From the NCBI RefSeq assembly GCF_002931055.1, contig NZ_PSXX01000012.1, positions 89,058 to 153,057 of the forward strand: a stretch of 64,000 bases of DNA, given 5' to 3'. Made by a program: the position numbers and the translations under genes. Within the stretch, counting starts at the first letter, position 1; each line of letters begins with the position of its first letter. Shown in pieces: positions 27,615-36,974 of the stretch. The notes beneath the pieces are model-generated. The model saw only the letters and a program-made list of their open reading frames with translations. It searched no databases and was not told the DNA's origin. Source of the DNA: Pseudoclavibacter sp. AY1H1 (GTDB taxonomy: Bacteria; Actinomycetota; Actinomycetes; Actinomycetales; Microbacteriaceae).

Positions 27615-28703
27615 GTGACCTCGTTCGAAGACCTGCCCATCCGTGACGACCTCCGCGGACTCACCCCCTACGGAGCGCCGCAGCAGCCGGTGCGCGTTGC
27701 CATCAACGTCAACGAGAATCCGCACCCCGTGCCGGAGGTCGTGGCCAGGCGAATCATCGAGGCGATCGCCCGCGAGCTCCCCGGACTCAATCGCTACCCG
27801 GACCGCGAGTTCACGAAGTTGCGCGAGCAGCTGAGCGTCTACCTGGGCCGGGGCATCGGTCCCGAGCAGGTGTGGGCCGCCAACGGCTCGAACGAGATCA
27901 TGCAGCAGCTGCTGCAGGTCTTCGGTGGCCCCGGGCGCAGCGTGCTCAGCTTCACACCCAGCTACTCGATGTACCCCCTTCTCGCCAGAGGGGTTGGGTC
28001 CGAATGGATTCCGGTGTCACGCGCTGACGGCTTCGCGCTGACCGCGGACCTCGTCGCGGAGGCACTTCGTCGAGAGCGCCCCGACATCACCATCATCTGC
28101 ACGCCGAACAACCCCACGGGCACCGTCACCGATCTCGACGTGATCGCGGCTGCGTACGACGCGACCGACGGCATCCTGATCGTCGATGAGGCCTACGCCG
28201 AGTTCCTCCCTGATGGTCGGGAGACCGCGCTCTCCCTTCTCCCGGGTCGCGAGCGGCTCGTGGTCTCGAGGACCATGAGCAAGGCGTTCGCCTTCGCTGG
28301 CGCCCGCGTCGGGTACTTCGCGGCTCACGAGGCCGTCGTCGACGCCGTCCGACTCGTTCGGCTGCCGTACCACCTCTCCGCGATCACCCAGGCCGCCGCG
28401 ACCGCAGCGCTCGAGTGCTCGGAGATCATGCTCCAGCAGGTCGACGCCATCCGCGAGCAGCGCGACCGCCTGCTGGTGGAGCTGCCCCGTCTTGGCTACA
28501 GGCCGTGGGAGTCTGGCGCGAACTTCGTGCTGTTCGGCGACGTCGCGGATCCCGCGGATACGTTCCAGCAGCTCCTCGACCGCGACATCCTGGTGCGGGA
28601 TGTCGGCATCCCGAACGCGCTTCGGGTGACCGCCGGGACGCGCGCGGAGACGAGCGCGTTCCTGGCCGCACTCGCCGAGATCACCGATGCAGGGAAGGCC
28701 TAG
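27615..28703 (+). CDS. hisC: Histidinol-phosphate aminotransferase
   Basis: A 362-residue PLP-dependent class I/II aminotransferase converting imidazole acetol-phosphate to histidinol phosphate. It shows NVNENPHPVP, ANGSNEIMQQLLQVF, TPNNPTGT, IVDEAYAEF and the PLP lysine in SRTMSKAFAFAGARVGYF (Lys near 223). The start is GTG with TAGGCT ending 6 nt upstream (27603-27608), a leaderless signature. hisB follows 9 nt after the stop. hisD, usually first in this operon, is not in the window. Confidence 0.95.
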   Translation: MTSFEDLPIRDDLRGLTPYGAPQQPVRVAINVNENPHPVPEVVARRIIEAIARELPGLNRYPDREFTKLREQLSVYLGRGIGPEQVWAANGSNEIMQQLLQVFGGPGRSVLSFTPSYSMYPLLARGVGSEWIPVSRADGFALTADLVAEALRRERPDITIICTPNNPTGTVTDLDVIAAAYDATDGILIVDEAYAEFLPDGRETALSLLPGRERLVVSRTMSKAFAFAGARVGYFAAHEAVVDAVRLVRLPYHLSAITQAAATAALECSEIMLQQVDAIREQRDRLLVELPRLGYRPWESGANFVLFGDVADPADTFQQLLDRDILVRDVGIPNALRVTAGTRAETSAFLAALAEITDAGKA

Positions 28704-28712
28704 GCTGGAGCG

Positions 28713-29321
28713 ATGACCACGACGCCACGCACCGCGACCGTCTCACGCGCGACGAGCGAGTCCTCGATCGAGCTGAGCCTGAACCTCGACGGGACCGGCA
28801 TCGCCGACATCCAGACGTCGGTTCCGTTCTATGACCACATGCTGAACGCCTTTGCGAAGCACTCGCTGACCGATCTCACGATCCGTGCGACGGGTGACAC
28901 GGAGATCGACGTGCACCACACGGTCGAGGACACGGCGATCGTGCTCGGTCAGGCGATCCGCCAGGCCCTCGGCGACAAGTCGGGCATCGCGCGCTACGGC
29001 GATGCGAGGGTGCCGCTCGATGAGTCGCTCGCCGAAGCCGTCGTCGACATCTCGGGGCGTCCGTTCCTCGTGCACACCGGGGAGCCGGAGGCCTTCATCT
29101 ACCACCTCATCGGCGGGCACTTCACGGGCGCGATGGTGCGTCACGTCTTCGAGGCGATCACGTTCCACGCCGGTCTGACGGTGCACGTCGAGGTCATCCG
29201 CGGGCGCGACCCGCACCACATCGCCGAAGCGGAGTTCAAGGCGTTCGCCCGTGCGTTCCGCGCGGCCAAGCGACTCGACCCGGAGGTCGTGGGCATTCCT
29301 TCGACCAAGGGCGCGCTGTGA
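28713..29321 (+). CDS. hisB: Imidazoleglycerol-phosphate dehydratase
   Basis: A 202-residue monofunctional HisB with both manganese-binding repeats ([34 protein letters not shown]; then the [16 protein letters not shown] region). It carries out the sixth step of histidine synthesis. The phosphatase domain of E. coli HisB is absent, as expected in actinobacteria. TAGGCT at 28701-28706, overlapping the hisC stop, ends 6 nt before the ATG, so an internal leaderless promoter is possible. The stop overlaps the hisH start (GTGA). Confidence 0.97.
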   Translation: MTTTPRTATVSRATSESSIELSLNLDGTGIADIQTSVPFYDHMLNAFAKHSLTDLTIRATGDTEIDVHHTVEDTAIVLGQAIRQALGDKSGIARYGDARVPLDESLAEAVVDISGRPFLVHTGEPEAFIYHLIGGHFTGAMVRHVFEAITFHAGLTVHVEVIRGRDPHHIAEAEFKAFARAFRAAKRLDPEVVGIPSTKGAL

Positions 29322-29971
29322 CTTCAGTCGCACGTCCGCGGGTGGTCGTCGCTGACTACGGCTCGGGCAACGTTCACTCCGCCGTGAAGGCGCTCGAAGC
29401 GGCTGGTGCTGAGGTCGAGCTGACGGCCGACCGCGCTGCCGCCGCCGACGCCGACGGCTACGTCGTGCCAGGTGTCGGGAGCTTCGCTCACGTCATGGAG
29501 GCCATCAATCGTCAGCGCATCGGGGAGATCGTCGGCCGGCGCCTTGCAGGGGGGCGCCCCGTGCTCGGCATCTGCGTCGGCATGCAGATCTTCTTCGACG
29601 GCGGCATCGAGGGTGGCAGGCGAGCCGAAGGTCTGGGCGAATGGCCGGGCGAGGTGACCGAACTGCGGGCAGAGGTCCTTCCGCACATGGGATGGAACCT
29701 CGTCGACCCCCCGGCCGACTCGAAGCTCTTCGCCGGCATTGCTCGCGAGCGCTTCTACTTCGTACACTCGTACGCGGCGCATGAGCTCCCGCTCGACCCG
29801 CATCCGAAGGCCCGCCCGGTGCTCGTGACCCATGCCGAGCACGGCGAGCGCTTCATCGCGGCAGTCGAGAACGGCCCGTTGTCGGCGACGCAGTTCCACC
29901 CGGAGAAGTCCGGCGAGGCTGGCGTGCGCCTGCTTCGGAACTGGATCGAGACGCTGCCGAAGCGCGCCTAG
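29318..29971 (+). CDS. hisH: Imidazole glycerol phosphate synthase, glutaminase subunit
   Basis: A 217-residue class I glutamine amidotransferase that supplies ammonia to HisF. It has [13 protein letters not shown] at the N-terminus, the nucleophile Cys near 86 in [10 protein letters not shown] and the His-Glu pair in QFHPEKSG near the C-terminus. The start is GTG overlapping the hisB stop. Its partner HisF is not in the window. Confidence 0.96.
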   Translation: MTSVARPRVVVADYGSGNVHSAVKALEAAGAEVELTADRAAAADADGYVVPGVGSFAHVMEAINRQRIGEIVGRRLAGGRPVLGICVGMQIFFDGGIEGGRRAEGLGEWPGEVTELRAEVLPHMGWNLVDPPADSKLFAGIARERFYFVHSYAAHELPLDPHPKARPVLVTHAEHGERFIAAVENGPLSATQFHPEKSGEAGVRLLRNWIETLPKRA

Positions 29972-30092
29972 TGCTGCTGCATCGGCGCGCTGCACCGCCG
30001 CCTGCCGATACGCTATTGCCCGGACTGCCAGGGCATCCCCTTTCGGCGTCGATGCCCCGGCGCCTCAGAACGAGAACAAGGAACCTACGCGC

Positions 30093-30836
30093 GTGAGCGA
30101 ATTCAACACGTCACCGGAGCTCGTGCTCTTCCCCGCAATCGACCTCGCCGGCGGCAAGGCGGTTCGTCTGGTTCAGGGCGAGGCCGACTCCGCCACGAAC
30201 TACGGCGATCCTGTGGATGCGGCGGAGGACTGGATCGAGCAGGGTGCGGAGTGGATCCACCTCGTGGACCTCGACGCGGCCTTCGGGCGCGGGGAGAACC
30301 GCAGTGTCATCAAGCGCGTCATCCGGGCGGCCAAGCACGTCAATGTGGAGCTGTCCGGCGGGATCCGTGACGACGAGTCCCTCGAGCGTGCGGTGGACGC
30401 CGGTGCGCGCCGCATCAACCTCGGCACCGCCGCGCTCGAGAATCCGGAGTGGGCGGCGAACGTCATCGCTCGCTACGGCGAGCTCATCGCCGTCGGCCTC
30501 GACGTGCGTGGCACCACGCTCGCGGCTCGCGGCTGGACGCGCGATGCTGGTGACCTCTGGTCGGTACTCGAACGGCTCGAGGAGGCCGGTTGCGCACGTT
30601 ACGTCGTGACCGACGTGACGAAGGACGGCACCCTCCAGGGCCCGAACCTCCAGCTCCTCAGCGACATCCTCGACCGGACCGACCGTCCCGTCGTCGCCTC
30701 TGGCGGCGTTTCGAGTCTCGACGACATCGCGGCGCTGCGTGGCCTCGTGCCGCAGGGCCTCGAGGGCGCGATCATCGGCAAGGCGCTCTACTCGGGGGCC
30801 TTCACGCTCGTCGAAGCGCTCGACGTCGCATCCTGA
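30093..30836 (+). CDS. priA: Phosphoribosyl isomerase A (HisA/TrpF)
   Basis: A 247-residue (beta-alpha)8 barrel isomerising ProFAR in histidine synthesis. In many actinobacteria that lack trpF, PriA also does the PRA isomerase step of tryptophan synthesis. The catalytic aspartates are in [14 protein letters not shown] and [15 protein letters not shown], with the phosphate-binding GGI and GGVSS loops. The frame is open further upstream, but the family N-terminus starts at the GTG at 30093, which has AAGGAA upstream. A 121-bp gap separates it from hisH. Dual function is inferred from lineage; absence of trpF must be checked in the genome. Confidence 0.93.
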   Translation: MSEFNTSPELVLFPAIDLAGGKAVRLVQGEADSATNYGDPVDAAEDWIEQGAEWIHLVDLDAAFGRGENRSVIKRVIRAAKHVNVELSGGIRDDESLERAVDAGARRINLGTAALENPEWAANVIARYGELIAVGLDVRGTTLAARGWTRDAGDLWSVLERLEEAGCARYVVTDVTKDGTLQGPNLQLLSDILDRTDRPVVASGGVSSLDDIAALRGLVPQGLEGAIIGKALYSGAFTLVEALDVAS

Positions 30837-30853
30837 CTCGAGAGGTTTGACCC

Positions 30854-31699
30854 ATGCCGTCGCTGCCAGAGCATTTCCAGCCCAGCAAGGCCGACTCTGC
30901 TGGCCAGAGCTGGTCTGGGCGGAGCTTCGGCGACAACCCGTTCCGCGACGACGACGGCACGGCGCCGGCGCAGTTCGTCGCGGCGATCCGGCGCTTCCGG
31001 GCTCGGGAGGTGGGTCCCGACGCGGTGGTCGACGCATTGCGTCAGGCTCGCGTGCTGATCCCGCTCGTGGCGAAGCTGGGCGAAGCCGATGTCAACACGC
31101 AGGGTGTGACCGTCGACAAGAGCGCTGATCTCTCCATCGTGACGGTCGCCGGCCCAGACGGTCGCACCGTCCTGCCCGTGTTCACCTCGGCGGAGGCGAT
31201 GAGGGTCTGGAATCCCAAGGCTCGGCCGGTGCCTGCGCTCATGCAGCGGGCGGCCATCTCGGCGGCTGCCGAGGGCAGCGACCTCATCGTGGTTGATCCG
31301 ACGAGCGAGACGGAGTTCGTCGTCCGCCGTCCGGCCGTGTGGGCGATCGCGCAGGAGCAGGGCTGGGCGGCCCCGTGGGTGAACCCGGTTGTCACGGCTG
31401 AGCTGTCGAGGGTGATGGCAGAGCTCGACGAGGTGCTTGGCATGGATCTCGTGCCCGGCGATCCGGAGGCTCGCCTGGCTGGGCCCGAGCTGCGTGTGGT
31501 GCTCCACGTCGGTGGTGACGCTGGCCGCGAGGAGCTCGCGGATCTGTCCCGCCGAGCCAGCGAGCTGCTGCAGGGGAGCGAGGCGTTCCGCACAGAGGTC
31601 GACTCGCTCGGCATCTCGTTCGCGCGGGCCAGCACTGCTGCTTCGAGCGACGCGGAGAAGCGGCAGCGAGATTCTAAGCGCTTGTGGTGGAGGCGCTGA
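30854..31699 (+). CDS. SseB family protein
   Basis: A 281-residue soluble protein of the SseB N-terminal-domain family (ALRQARVLIPLVA, then DGRTVLPVFTSAEAMRVW and a second repeat ending LRVVLHVGG). In actinobacteria this gene commonly sits between hisA and the infC operon; its role is not established. The ATG has GAGAGG about 8 nt upstream. It is 17 nt after priA, so it is likely co-transcribed with the his genes. Its usual downstream neighbour, DUF1844, is 7 kb away because the carotenoid operon lies between. Confidence 0.82.
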   Translation: MPSLPEHFQPSKADSAGQSWSGRSFGDNPFRDDDGTAPAQFVAAIRRFRAREVGPDAVVDALRQARVLIPLVAKLGEADVNTQGVTVDKSADLSIVTVAGPDGRTVLPVFTSAEAMRVWNPKARPVPALMQRAAISAAAEGSDLIVVDPTSETEFVVRRPAVWAIAQEQGWAAPWVNPVVTAELSRVMAELDEVLGMDLVPGDPEARLAGPELRVVLHVGGDAGREELADLSRRASELLQGSEAFRTEVDSLGISFARASTAASSDAEKRQRDSKRLWWRR

Positions 31700-31733
31700 G
31701 GGGATTGACCAGGCGCGGCAACTCGGGGAAGGC

Positions 31734-31777
31734 TTGCCTGTACGCTCGAGCAGAAGTAATTAGATACTCTTATTGCT
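31734..31777 (+). promoter_or_regulatory. Promoter and operator-like repeat of the carotenoid operon
   Basis: TTGCCT (31734-31739), a 17-bp spacer and TAATTA (31757-31762) form a plausible promoter in an otherwise GC-rich setting. An imperfect inverted repeat (AGTAATTAGA 31755-31764, 3 bp, TCTTATTGCT 31768-31777; 8 of 10 pairs) overlaps the -10. This size and AT-richness suit a MarR- or TetR-type repressor, but no regulator gene lies in the cluster. Confidence 0.5.
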
Positions 31778-31807
31778 AGCCAACCGAGCTAAAGGGAGTG
31801 GTGCCGA

Positions 31808-32929
31808 GTGATCCGTGAGCCTCTGGCGAGCCCCCGTGGCCAGGGTTCGGACTTCGACCTCGCAGCGCAGCAGCTGCTCGAGGTGAGAAGGCGAATCGAG
31901 GAGTTCCTGGCCGGACGAGTCGCTGCCGCGGCCGCGATCGACGAGGGCCTCGCGACGCTGTGGCGCATCACGGCGCGCAGCGCCGAAGGGGGGAAGCTCT
32001 TCCGCCCCGCGCTGGTCATGCAGGCCTACCTGTCCTACACGGGTGCAGCAGAGGTGCCTGAGTCGGTCATGGAACTGGCGACCGCGACCGAGCTGCTCCA
32101 CCTCGCGTTCCTGACCCACGACGACGTGATCGACAACGACACCATGCGCAGGGGGGAGCTGAATCTCCTCGGCAGCGTCGAGGAGATCGTGGGAGGACCG
32201 GAGTTCGACGATGAGCGCGGCAACCGCCTGGGGCAGGCCGCCGCGATCCTGGTCGGCGACCTCCTGCTCTCCGAAGCGCACCTGAGGGTTGCGCGCATCG
32301 ATCAGCCCCACGCCGTTCGTCTGCGCGTGCTCGATGCCATCGAGCGTGCCCTCGCGGTCTCGGTTGCCGGTGAGTTCAGCGACGTGAGCCTGTCGGTTCG
32401 AAGTGACCATCCGGCATTGGCCGAGGTCCTGTCGATGAGCTCGAACAAGACCTCCGCGTACACCGTGCTGCTGCCGCTCGAGCTCGGTCTGATCGCGGCG
32501 GGTGCCGAAAGTTCGGTGGATGCGCGTCTCATCGCCCAGTTCTCGGACGCCGCCGGGCTCGCCTTCCAGCTCCAGGACGATCTGTTCGGTGTCTTCGGGG
32601 ACCAGCACAAGCTCGGGAAGGCGCCGTACTCGGATATCCGGGAGGGCAAGTTCACGGCGCTCATCGCCCTGGCCTGCGGGACCCCGGTCTGGGGTGAGCT
32701 CGAGTCGCTGCTCGGCGACCCGATGCTCAGCGAGGCGGATGGCGCGAAGGCGCGCGACCTCATCGACGCGTCGGGCTCGCGCGCCGCTGTCGAGCAGGAG
32801 CTCGCGGCCCAGTTCTCGAGGGCACGAGCCGCCGCGAGGGCCGTGGGCGCGTCGGGCCGCGAGGGGGAGCGGAACCTGGCCGAGATGCTGGAGCGTCTGC
32901 TGATGCTGCTGGAGAGGCGAACGTCATGA
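31808..32929 (+). CDS. idsA: Geranylgeranyl diphosphate synthase
   Basis: A 373-residue trans-polyprenyl diphosphate synthase (IdsA/CrtE type) that builds the C20 precursor of phytoene. Both aspartate-rich motifs are present: HDDVIDND near residue 104 and QLQDDLFGVFGD near 256; GGKLFRPALVM carries the substrate-binding Lys and Arg. The GTG at 31808 is preceded by AAAGGGAG at a good distance. It is the first gene of the carotenoid operon and overlaps crtB by ATGA. Chain length C20 is inferred from context with crtB. Confidence 0.92.
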   Translation: MIREPLASPRGQGSDFDLAAQQLLEVRRRIEEFLAGRVAAAAAIDEGLATLWRITARSAEGGKLFRPALVMQAYLSYTGAAEVPESVMELATATELLHLAFLTHDDVIDNDTMRRGELNLLGSVEEIVGGPEFDDERGNRLGQAAAILVGDLLLSEAHLRVARIDQPHAVRLRVLDAIERALAVSVAGEFSDVSLSVRSDHPALAEVLSMSSNKTSAYTVLLPLELGLIAAGAESSVDARLIAQFSDAAGLAFQLQDDLFGVFGDQHKLGKAPYSDIREGKFTALIALACGTPVWGELESLLGDPMLSEADGAKARDLIDASGSRAAVEQELAAQFSRARAAARAVGASGREGERNLAEMLERLLMLLERRTS

Positions 32930-33795
32930 TGTCGCCACTCGAGCAGTACACGCGCACCGCGGAGAAGTCCGCGGCCGAGGTCATCTTCGCCTACTCGAGT
33001 TCCTTCGGGGCGGCCTCGCGCTTCCTCGGGCGCCGGACGGTCAAGCCGGTGCGCAGCATCTACGCGCTGGTCCGCGTGGCGGACGAGATCGTGGACGGTG
33101 TCGGCGCGCTCGCCGGCCTCTCCCTCGAGCAGCAGCACGCGGCGCTCGACGGGCTCGAGGCGCAGACGCTCGAGGCCATCGAGTCGGGCTTCAGCACGAA
33201 TCTGGTCGTCCACGCGTTCGCGGTGACGGCGCGACGCTGCGGGTTCGGGGCCGAGCTGGTCGTGCCCTTCTTCGCTTCGATGCGCATGGATCTCGAACCT
33301 CGCTCGCTCGACGTGGAGGAGCAGCGGCGCTACGTCTACGGTTCCGCGGAGGTGGTGGGGCTGATGTGCGTGCGGGTATTCCTCACCGGTGTCTCTCGCA
33401 CCCCGGAGCAGCGGGAGCGCATCGACGCGGCGGCCTGCGCGCTCGGCGCCGCGTTCCAGAACGTGAACTTCCTCCGCGACGTGGGCGATGACGCCGACCG
33501 GCTCGGCAGGGACTACCTGCCGGTGGAGGGTCTGGAATCGGCGCCGCTCGACGAGCGGCGCAAGCTCATCTGGCTCGACCGCATCCGCGCCGATCTTGCG
33601 ACAGCGGAAGCGGGCATCCCGCTGCTTCCGAGGGATTGCCGACGGGGCGTGGCCCTCGCGAGCGCGCTCTTCGCTGCGCTCGCCGACCGCATCGCGGAGA
33701 CGCCGGCAGACCAGCTGCGCACCACACGCGTGAGAGTTCCCGGCGCCGAGAAGGCGCGCATCGCAGCACGAGTCCTTCTGGAGACACGATCATGA
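32926..33795 (+). CDS. crtB: Phytoene synthase
   Basis: A 289-residue head-to-head prenyl synthase joining two GGPP to phytoene. The first Asp-rich motif is RVADEIVDG (near 54-58) and the second is NFLRDVGDDADRLGRDYLP (from about 181). The N-terminal YSSSFGAASRFLGRRT is typical of CrtB. It starts at ATGATG overlapping the idsA stop and ends overlapping crtI by ATGA, so all three are translationally coupled. Confidence 0.95.
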   Translation: MMSPLEQYTRTAEKSAAEVIFAYSSSFGAASRFLGRRTVKPVRSIYALVRVADEIVDGVGALAGLSLEQQHAALDGLEAQTLEAIESGFSTNLVVHAFAVTARRCGFGAELVVPFFASMRMDLEPRSLDVEEQRRYVYGSAEVVGLMCVRVFLTGVSRTPEQRERIDAAACALGAAFQNVNFLRDVGDDADRLGRDYLPVEGLESAPLDERRKLIWLDRIRADLATAEAGIPLLPRDCRRGVALASALFAALADRIAETPADQLRTTRVRVPGAEKARIAARVLLETRS

Positions 33796-35360
33796 GCACC
33801 CGAGCAGTAGTCATCGGCGCCGGAATGGCCGGCCTCGCCACATCGATCCTGCTCGCGCGGGACGGCTTCGCCGTGACGGTCCTCGAGAAGAACGACAGGG
33901 TCGGCGGCCGTGCTGGCCTCCTCGAGGTCGACGGCTTCCGCTTCGATACCGGCCCGAGCTGGTACCTGATGCCGAGCGTCTTCGACCACTACTTCGCGCT
34001 TGCCGGCACGAGCACCGAGGAGCAGCTGGATCTGCGCATGCTCGACCCCGGCTACCGCGTCTTCCCCGAGCCGGAGCATGCGGGGGGCGCAAGCGAGCCC
34101 CTCTCCATCCCCTACGGCCAGGACGCCGTGCGCGAACTCGTCGCTGAGCTCGAGCCCGAGGCGCTCGGCGCTTTCGACGACTACCTCGAGACCGCGAGAC
34201 GCGCCATGGACATGGCGGAGGAATCGTTCCTCTATAACACGTTCAAGAACCCGGCCACGCTGCTCGGCGCCCCCGTTCGCCGCGAGCTCCCCGAGCTGCT
34301 GACGTGGCTCACGGTCCCGCTCGAGAAGTTCGTGGAGGAGTCGTTCACGCATCCGCTGCTCAGGCAGATCCTCGCCTACCAGGCGGTGTTCCTCGGAACC
34401 GACCCGCGCCGCGCTCCGGCGATCTATCACCTCATGAGTCGCATGGATCTCGTCGAGGGCGTGCAGTACCCCATGGGCGGCTTCACCGCCGTGGTGGATG
34501 CGCTGCACCGGCTCGCCGTGGACGCCGGCGTCGAGTTCCGGCTCGAGGCCGAGGTCACGGACATCGCCGTGGCGCATGGCTGGAGCCGTGGCGTGCACTG
34601 GCGCGACGCTGACGGGCAGCGGCACTTCGAGGACGTGGAGGTCGTCGTCTCCGCCGCTGACCTGCATCACACGGAGACGCGGCTGCTGCCAGAGCGGTAC
34701 CGCAGCTACCCGGAGCGCGTGTGGAAGCGCACCTCGTCGGGTCCGGGCGCCGTGCTGGTGATGCTCGGCGTCGAGGGCGAGCTGCCCGCCCTGCCGCACC
34801 ACTCGCTGCTGCTCACGAAGGAGTGGGGGGAGAACTTCGACGCCATCTTCGGCGAGGGCGTCGCCCTGCCTGACCCGGTCTCCGTCTATGTCTGCAAGCC
34901 GAGCGCCACGGATTCGGCAGTTGCGCCGGACGGGCACGAGAACCTGTTCCTGCTCATCCCGGTCAAGGGCGAGGAGAGCATCGGTGGGGGAGGAGCAGAT
35001 GGGGCGGGAGATGCAGAGGTCGAGCGGATCGCCGATCTCGCGATCTCCCAGCTCGCCGAATGGACGGGAGTCTCCGACCTGGAGCGCCGCATCGTGGTTC
35101 GCCGGACGCTCGGCCCCGCCGATTTCGTGCACGACTACAACTCCTGGCGTGGCGGCATCCTCGGCCCGTCGCATGAGCTCGCCCAGTCGGCCATGCTGCG
35201 TGCCGGCAACGCGTCCCCGAAGGTCAAGGGGCTCTACTACGCGGGCGCGACCGTCAACCCCGGCGTGGGCGTCCCGATGTGCCTGATCAGCGCCGAGCTG
35301 GTGCTCAAGCACGTGCGGGGCGACCGGAGCGCTGGCCCCCTCGAGGTCGACCGCCGGTGA
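33792..35360 (+). CDS. crtI: Phytoene desaturase
   Basis: A 522-residue FAD-dependent CrtI-type desaturase that converts phytoene to neurosporene, lycopene or beyond. The dinucleotide-binding motif VIGAGMAGLATSILLARDG is at 7-25, followed by DRVGGRAG and FDTGPSWYLMP. The C-terminal FAD segment YYAGATVNPGVGVPMCLISA and the HDYNSWRGGILGPSHE region are typical. The ATG overlaps the crtB stop; the open frame further upstream is not used. The number of desaturations (lycopene versus neurosporene) cannot be read from sequence. Confidence 0.95.
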   Translation: MSTRAVVIGAGMAGLATSILLARDGFAVTVLEKNDRVGGRAGLLEVDGFRFDTGPSWYLMPSVFDHYFALAGTSTEEQLDLRMLDPGYRVFPEPEHAGGASEPLSIPYGQDAVRELVAELEPEALGAFDDYLETARRAMDMAEESFLYNTFKNPATLLGAPVRRELPELLTWLTVPLEKFVEESFTHPLLRQILAYQAVFLGTDPRRAPAIYHLMSRMDLVEGVQYPMGGFTAVVDALHRLAVDAGVEFRLEAEVTDIAVAHGWSRGVHWRDADGQRHFEDVEVVVSAADLHHTETRLLPERYRSYPERVWKRTSSGPGAVLVMLGVEGELPALPHHSLLLTKEWGENFDAIFGEGVALPDPVSVYVCKPSATDSAVAPDGHENLFLLIPVKGEESIGGGGADGAGDAEVERIADLAISQLAEWTGVSDLERRIVVRRTLGPADFVHDYNSWRGGILGPSHELAQSAMLRAGNASPKVKGLYYAGATVNPGVGVPMCLISAELVLKHVRGDRSAGPLEVDRR

Positions 35361-36049
35361 CGGTCACCACCGTCCACCTCTGGGGAACCGGCAGCGCGAG
35401 CGCCGGCCTCTCGCTGACCGCGAAGACCACGCTGCACCTCCTGGGCCGTCGACGTCCGGAGGGTCTGCGATTCGCGCGTGTCATGGGCACGGCGCGGGCG
35501 ACGAGCTTCTCCTCGCGCGACGCCGACCTCGGGCATTGGGCGCTGGTCGCCGCCTGGGAGTCGCTCGAGGCTGCGGACGCGTTCGATCGAGGGGCCCTCG
35601 TGGGTGCGTGGGACGCACGCTCGCGGGAGCGACTCAGAGTGCGGATGCGCGCCATTCGCTCGGTCGGCCTCTGGGGAGGTCGCGAGCCGTTCGGGCCCGC
35701 CGTCGCGGAGGCCGAGGAGGGGCAGCGGGTGGCCGTCATCACGCGGGCGCGGATCCGGGCCTCGTCGGTGCCGCGCTTCACGGGGACCGTGCCACCTATC
35801 GCTGCCGAACTCCTCCGCGCGAAGTCGCGCGGTCTCGGTCTCGCGTTCGGGATGGGCGAGCTGCCAGCAGGCCTCCTCGGCACCTTCACCCTCTGGGAGT
35901 CCGAGCCGGCGCTTCGCGCCTTCATCAGCGGCGCACCATCGCACAGAGCCGCCATGGCCGACAGCCGAGCGGGCGGATGGTTCGCTGAGGAGCTGTTCGC
36001 GCGTTTCGCGGTCGATGCTGTCGAGGGCTGGTCGGCCACAACTGCATGA
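35357..36049 (+). CDS. crtA: Spheroidene monooxygenase-like protein (CrtA family)
   Basis: A 230-residue protein matching the CrtA/spheroidene monooxygenase family: VTTVHLWGTGSASAG at the start, then GLRFARVMGTARATSFS, LGHWALVAAWESLEAADAFD and a duplicated ferredoxin-like half ending LGTFTLWESEPALRAF. In purple bacteria CrtA puts a keto group at C-2 of acyclic 1-hydroxy or 1-methoxy carotenoids. The GTG start overlaps the crtI stop (GTGA). In this cluster it should act late, on acyclic ends made by CruF and the second desaturase. Assignment is by family resemblance; regiospecificity is inferred. An 85-bp gap follows before cruF. Confidence 0.78.
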   Translation: MTVTTVHLWGTGSASAGLSLTAKTTLHLLGRRRPEGLRFARVMGTARATSFSSRDADLGHWALVAAWESLEAADAFDRGALVGAWDARSRERLRVRMRAIRSVGLWGGREPFGPAVAEAEEGQRVAVITRARIRASSVPRFTGTVPPIAAELLRAKSRGLGLAFGMGELPAGLLGTFTLWESEPALRAFISGAPSHRAAMADSRAGGWFAEELFARFAVDAVEGWSATTA

Positions 36050-36134
36050 CCTCTCCCGCGAAGAGCGGGCCACCATCCGCCAGAACGTCAGACGACGCAG
36101 ATCCAGAGCCACGACCGAGAGGAACGGACTCAAG

Positions 36135-36974
36135 ATGACCGCCATCACACGACGACTCATGTGGGTGACACTCGCAGCAGGCATGTTCGTCCAGAGCCTG
36201 TTCGCCTTCACCGGCGGCGGCACCGTGCCGCTGACCATCGCGAGCGTCGCCCTGCTCGCCGCCACCGGGGTGCTCCACGCCTGGGCGACCCGCGGGCCGC
36301 GGTTCGCCTCCGTGCTGCTCGCCGCCGCCGCGATCGGCTTCTTCGCGGAAGTCGTCGGTGTGGCCACGAGCTTCCCGTTCGGACAGTACATCTACACGCC
36401 GTCGCTCGGCTTCTCGCTCTTCGAGGTGCCGCTCATCGTGCCCCTCGCCTGGGTGACGATCGCCTACCCCGCGGTCATCATCGCGCGGAGACTCATCGGC
36501 ACGGCGCCTGGCGCGCTGCGGCGTATCGTGCGCGTCGCCGTGGCCGCGTGGGCGCTCACCGCCTGGGATGTCTTCCTCGACCCCCAGATGGTCGATTCGG
36601 GGCACTGGGGCTGGAAGCACCCTGACCCGGGGATCCCCGGCGTCGACGGCATCCCGCTCACGAACTTCCTCGGCTGGTACCTGGTCTCGCTCATCATCTG
36701 CGGGCTCATCGACGCCGTCGCCGCTCGCTCGCAGAAGGTCGACGGCGCACCGAGCGACGCGGCACCCTTCACGGTCTACCTGTGGACGTACGCGACGTGC
36801 GTCGTCGGCAACCTCACGTTCTTCGAGCGACCGAGCGTGGCTCTCGTCGGCGGCCTGATCATGGGTGCTATCGCGATCCCGCTTGTCGCCGTGCTGCTGC
36901 GCGACTGGCGGGCGAGGAGAGCCGAGCGCTCCCTCGTGGCTTCCGGGGCGCACACGGGGGACTCCCCGCGATGA
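36135..36974 (+). CDS. cruF: CruF-like carotenoid 1,2-hydratase
   Basis: A 279-residue integral membrane protein of about seven helices in the CruF/DUF422 carotenoid family. Conserved stretches are FPFGQYIYTPSLGFSLFEVP, VPLAWVTIAYPAV, AWDVFLDPQMVDSGHWGW and GIPLTNFLGWYLVS. Known members hydrate the terminal double bond of acyclic ends: gamma-carotene in Deinococcus, bisanhydrobacterioruberin in haloarchaea. The ATG at 36135 has GAGAGG about 12 nt upstream. The stop overlaps the next desaturase gene by ATGA. A hydrated acyclic end is what CrtA and CrtD enzymes use, which fits the neighbours. Confidence 0.85.
   Translation: MTAITRRLMWVTLAAGMFVQSLFAFTGGGTVPLTIASVALLAATGVLHAWATRGPRFASVLLAAAAIGFFAEVVGVATSFPFGQYIYTPSLGFSLFEVPLIVPLAWVTIAYPAVIIARRLIGTAPGALRRIVRVAVAAWALTAWDVFLDPQMVDSGHWGWKHPDPGIPGVDGIPLTNFLGWYLVSLIICGLIDAVAARSQKVDGAPSDAAPFTVYLWTYATCVVGNLTFFERPSVALVGGLIMGAIAIPLVAVLLRDWRARRAERSLVASGAHTGDSPR

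Noticed and set aside
33513..35312. 599-codon minus-strand open frame antisense to crtI
   Set aside because: Shadow frame caused by codon bias; the plus strand encodes a full phytoene desaturase.
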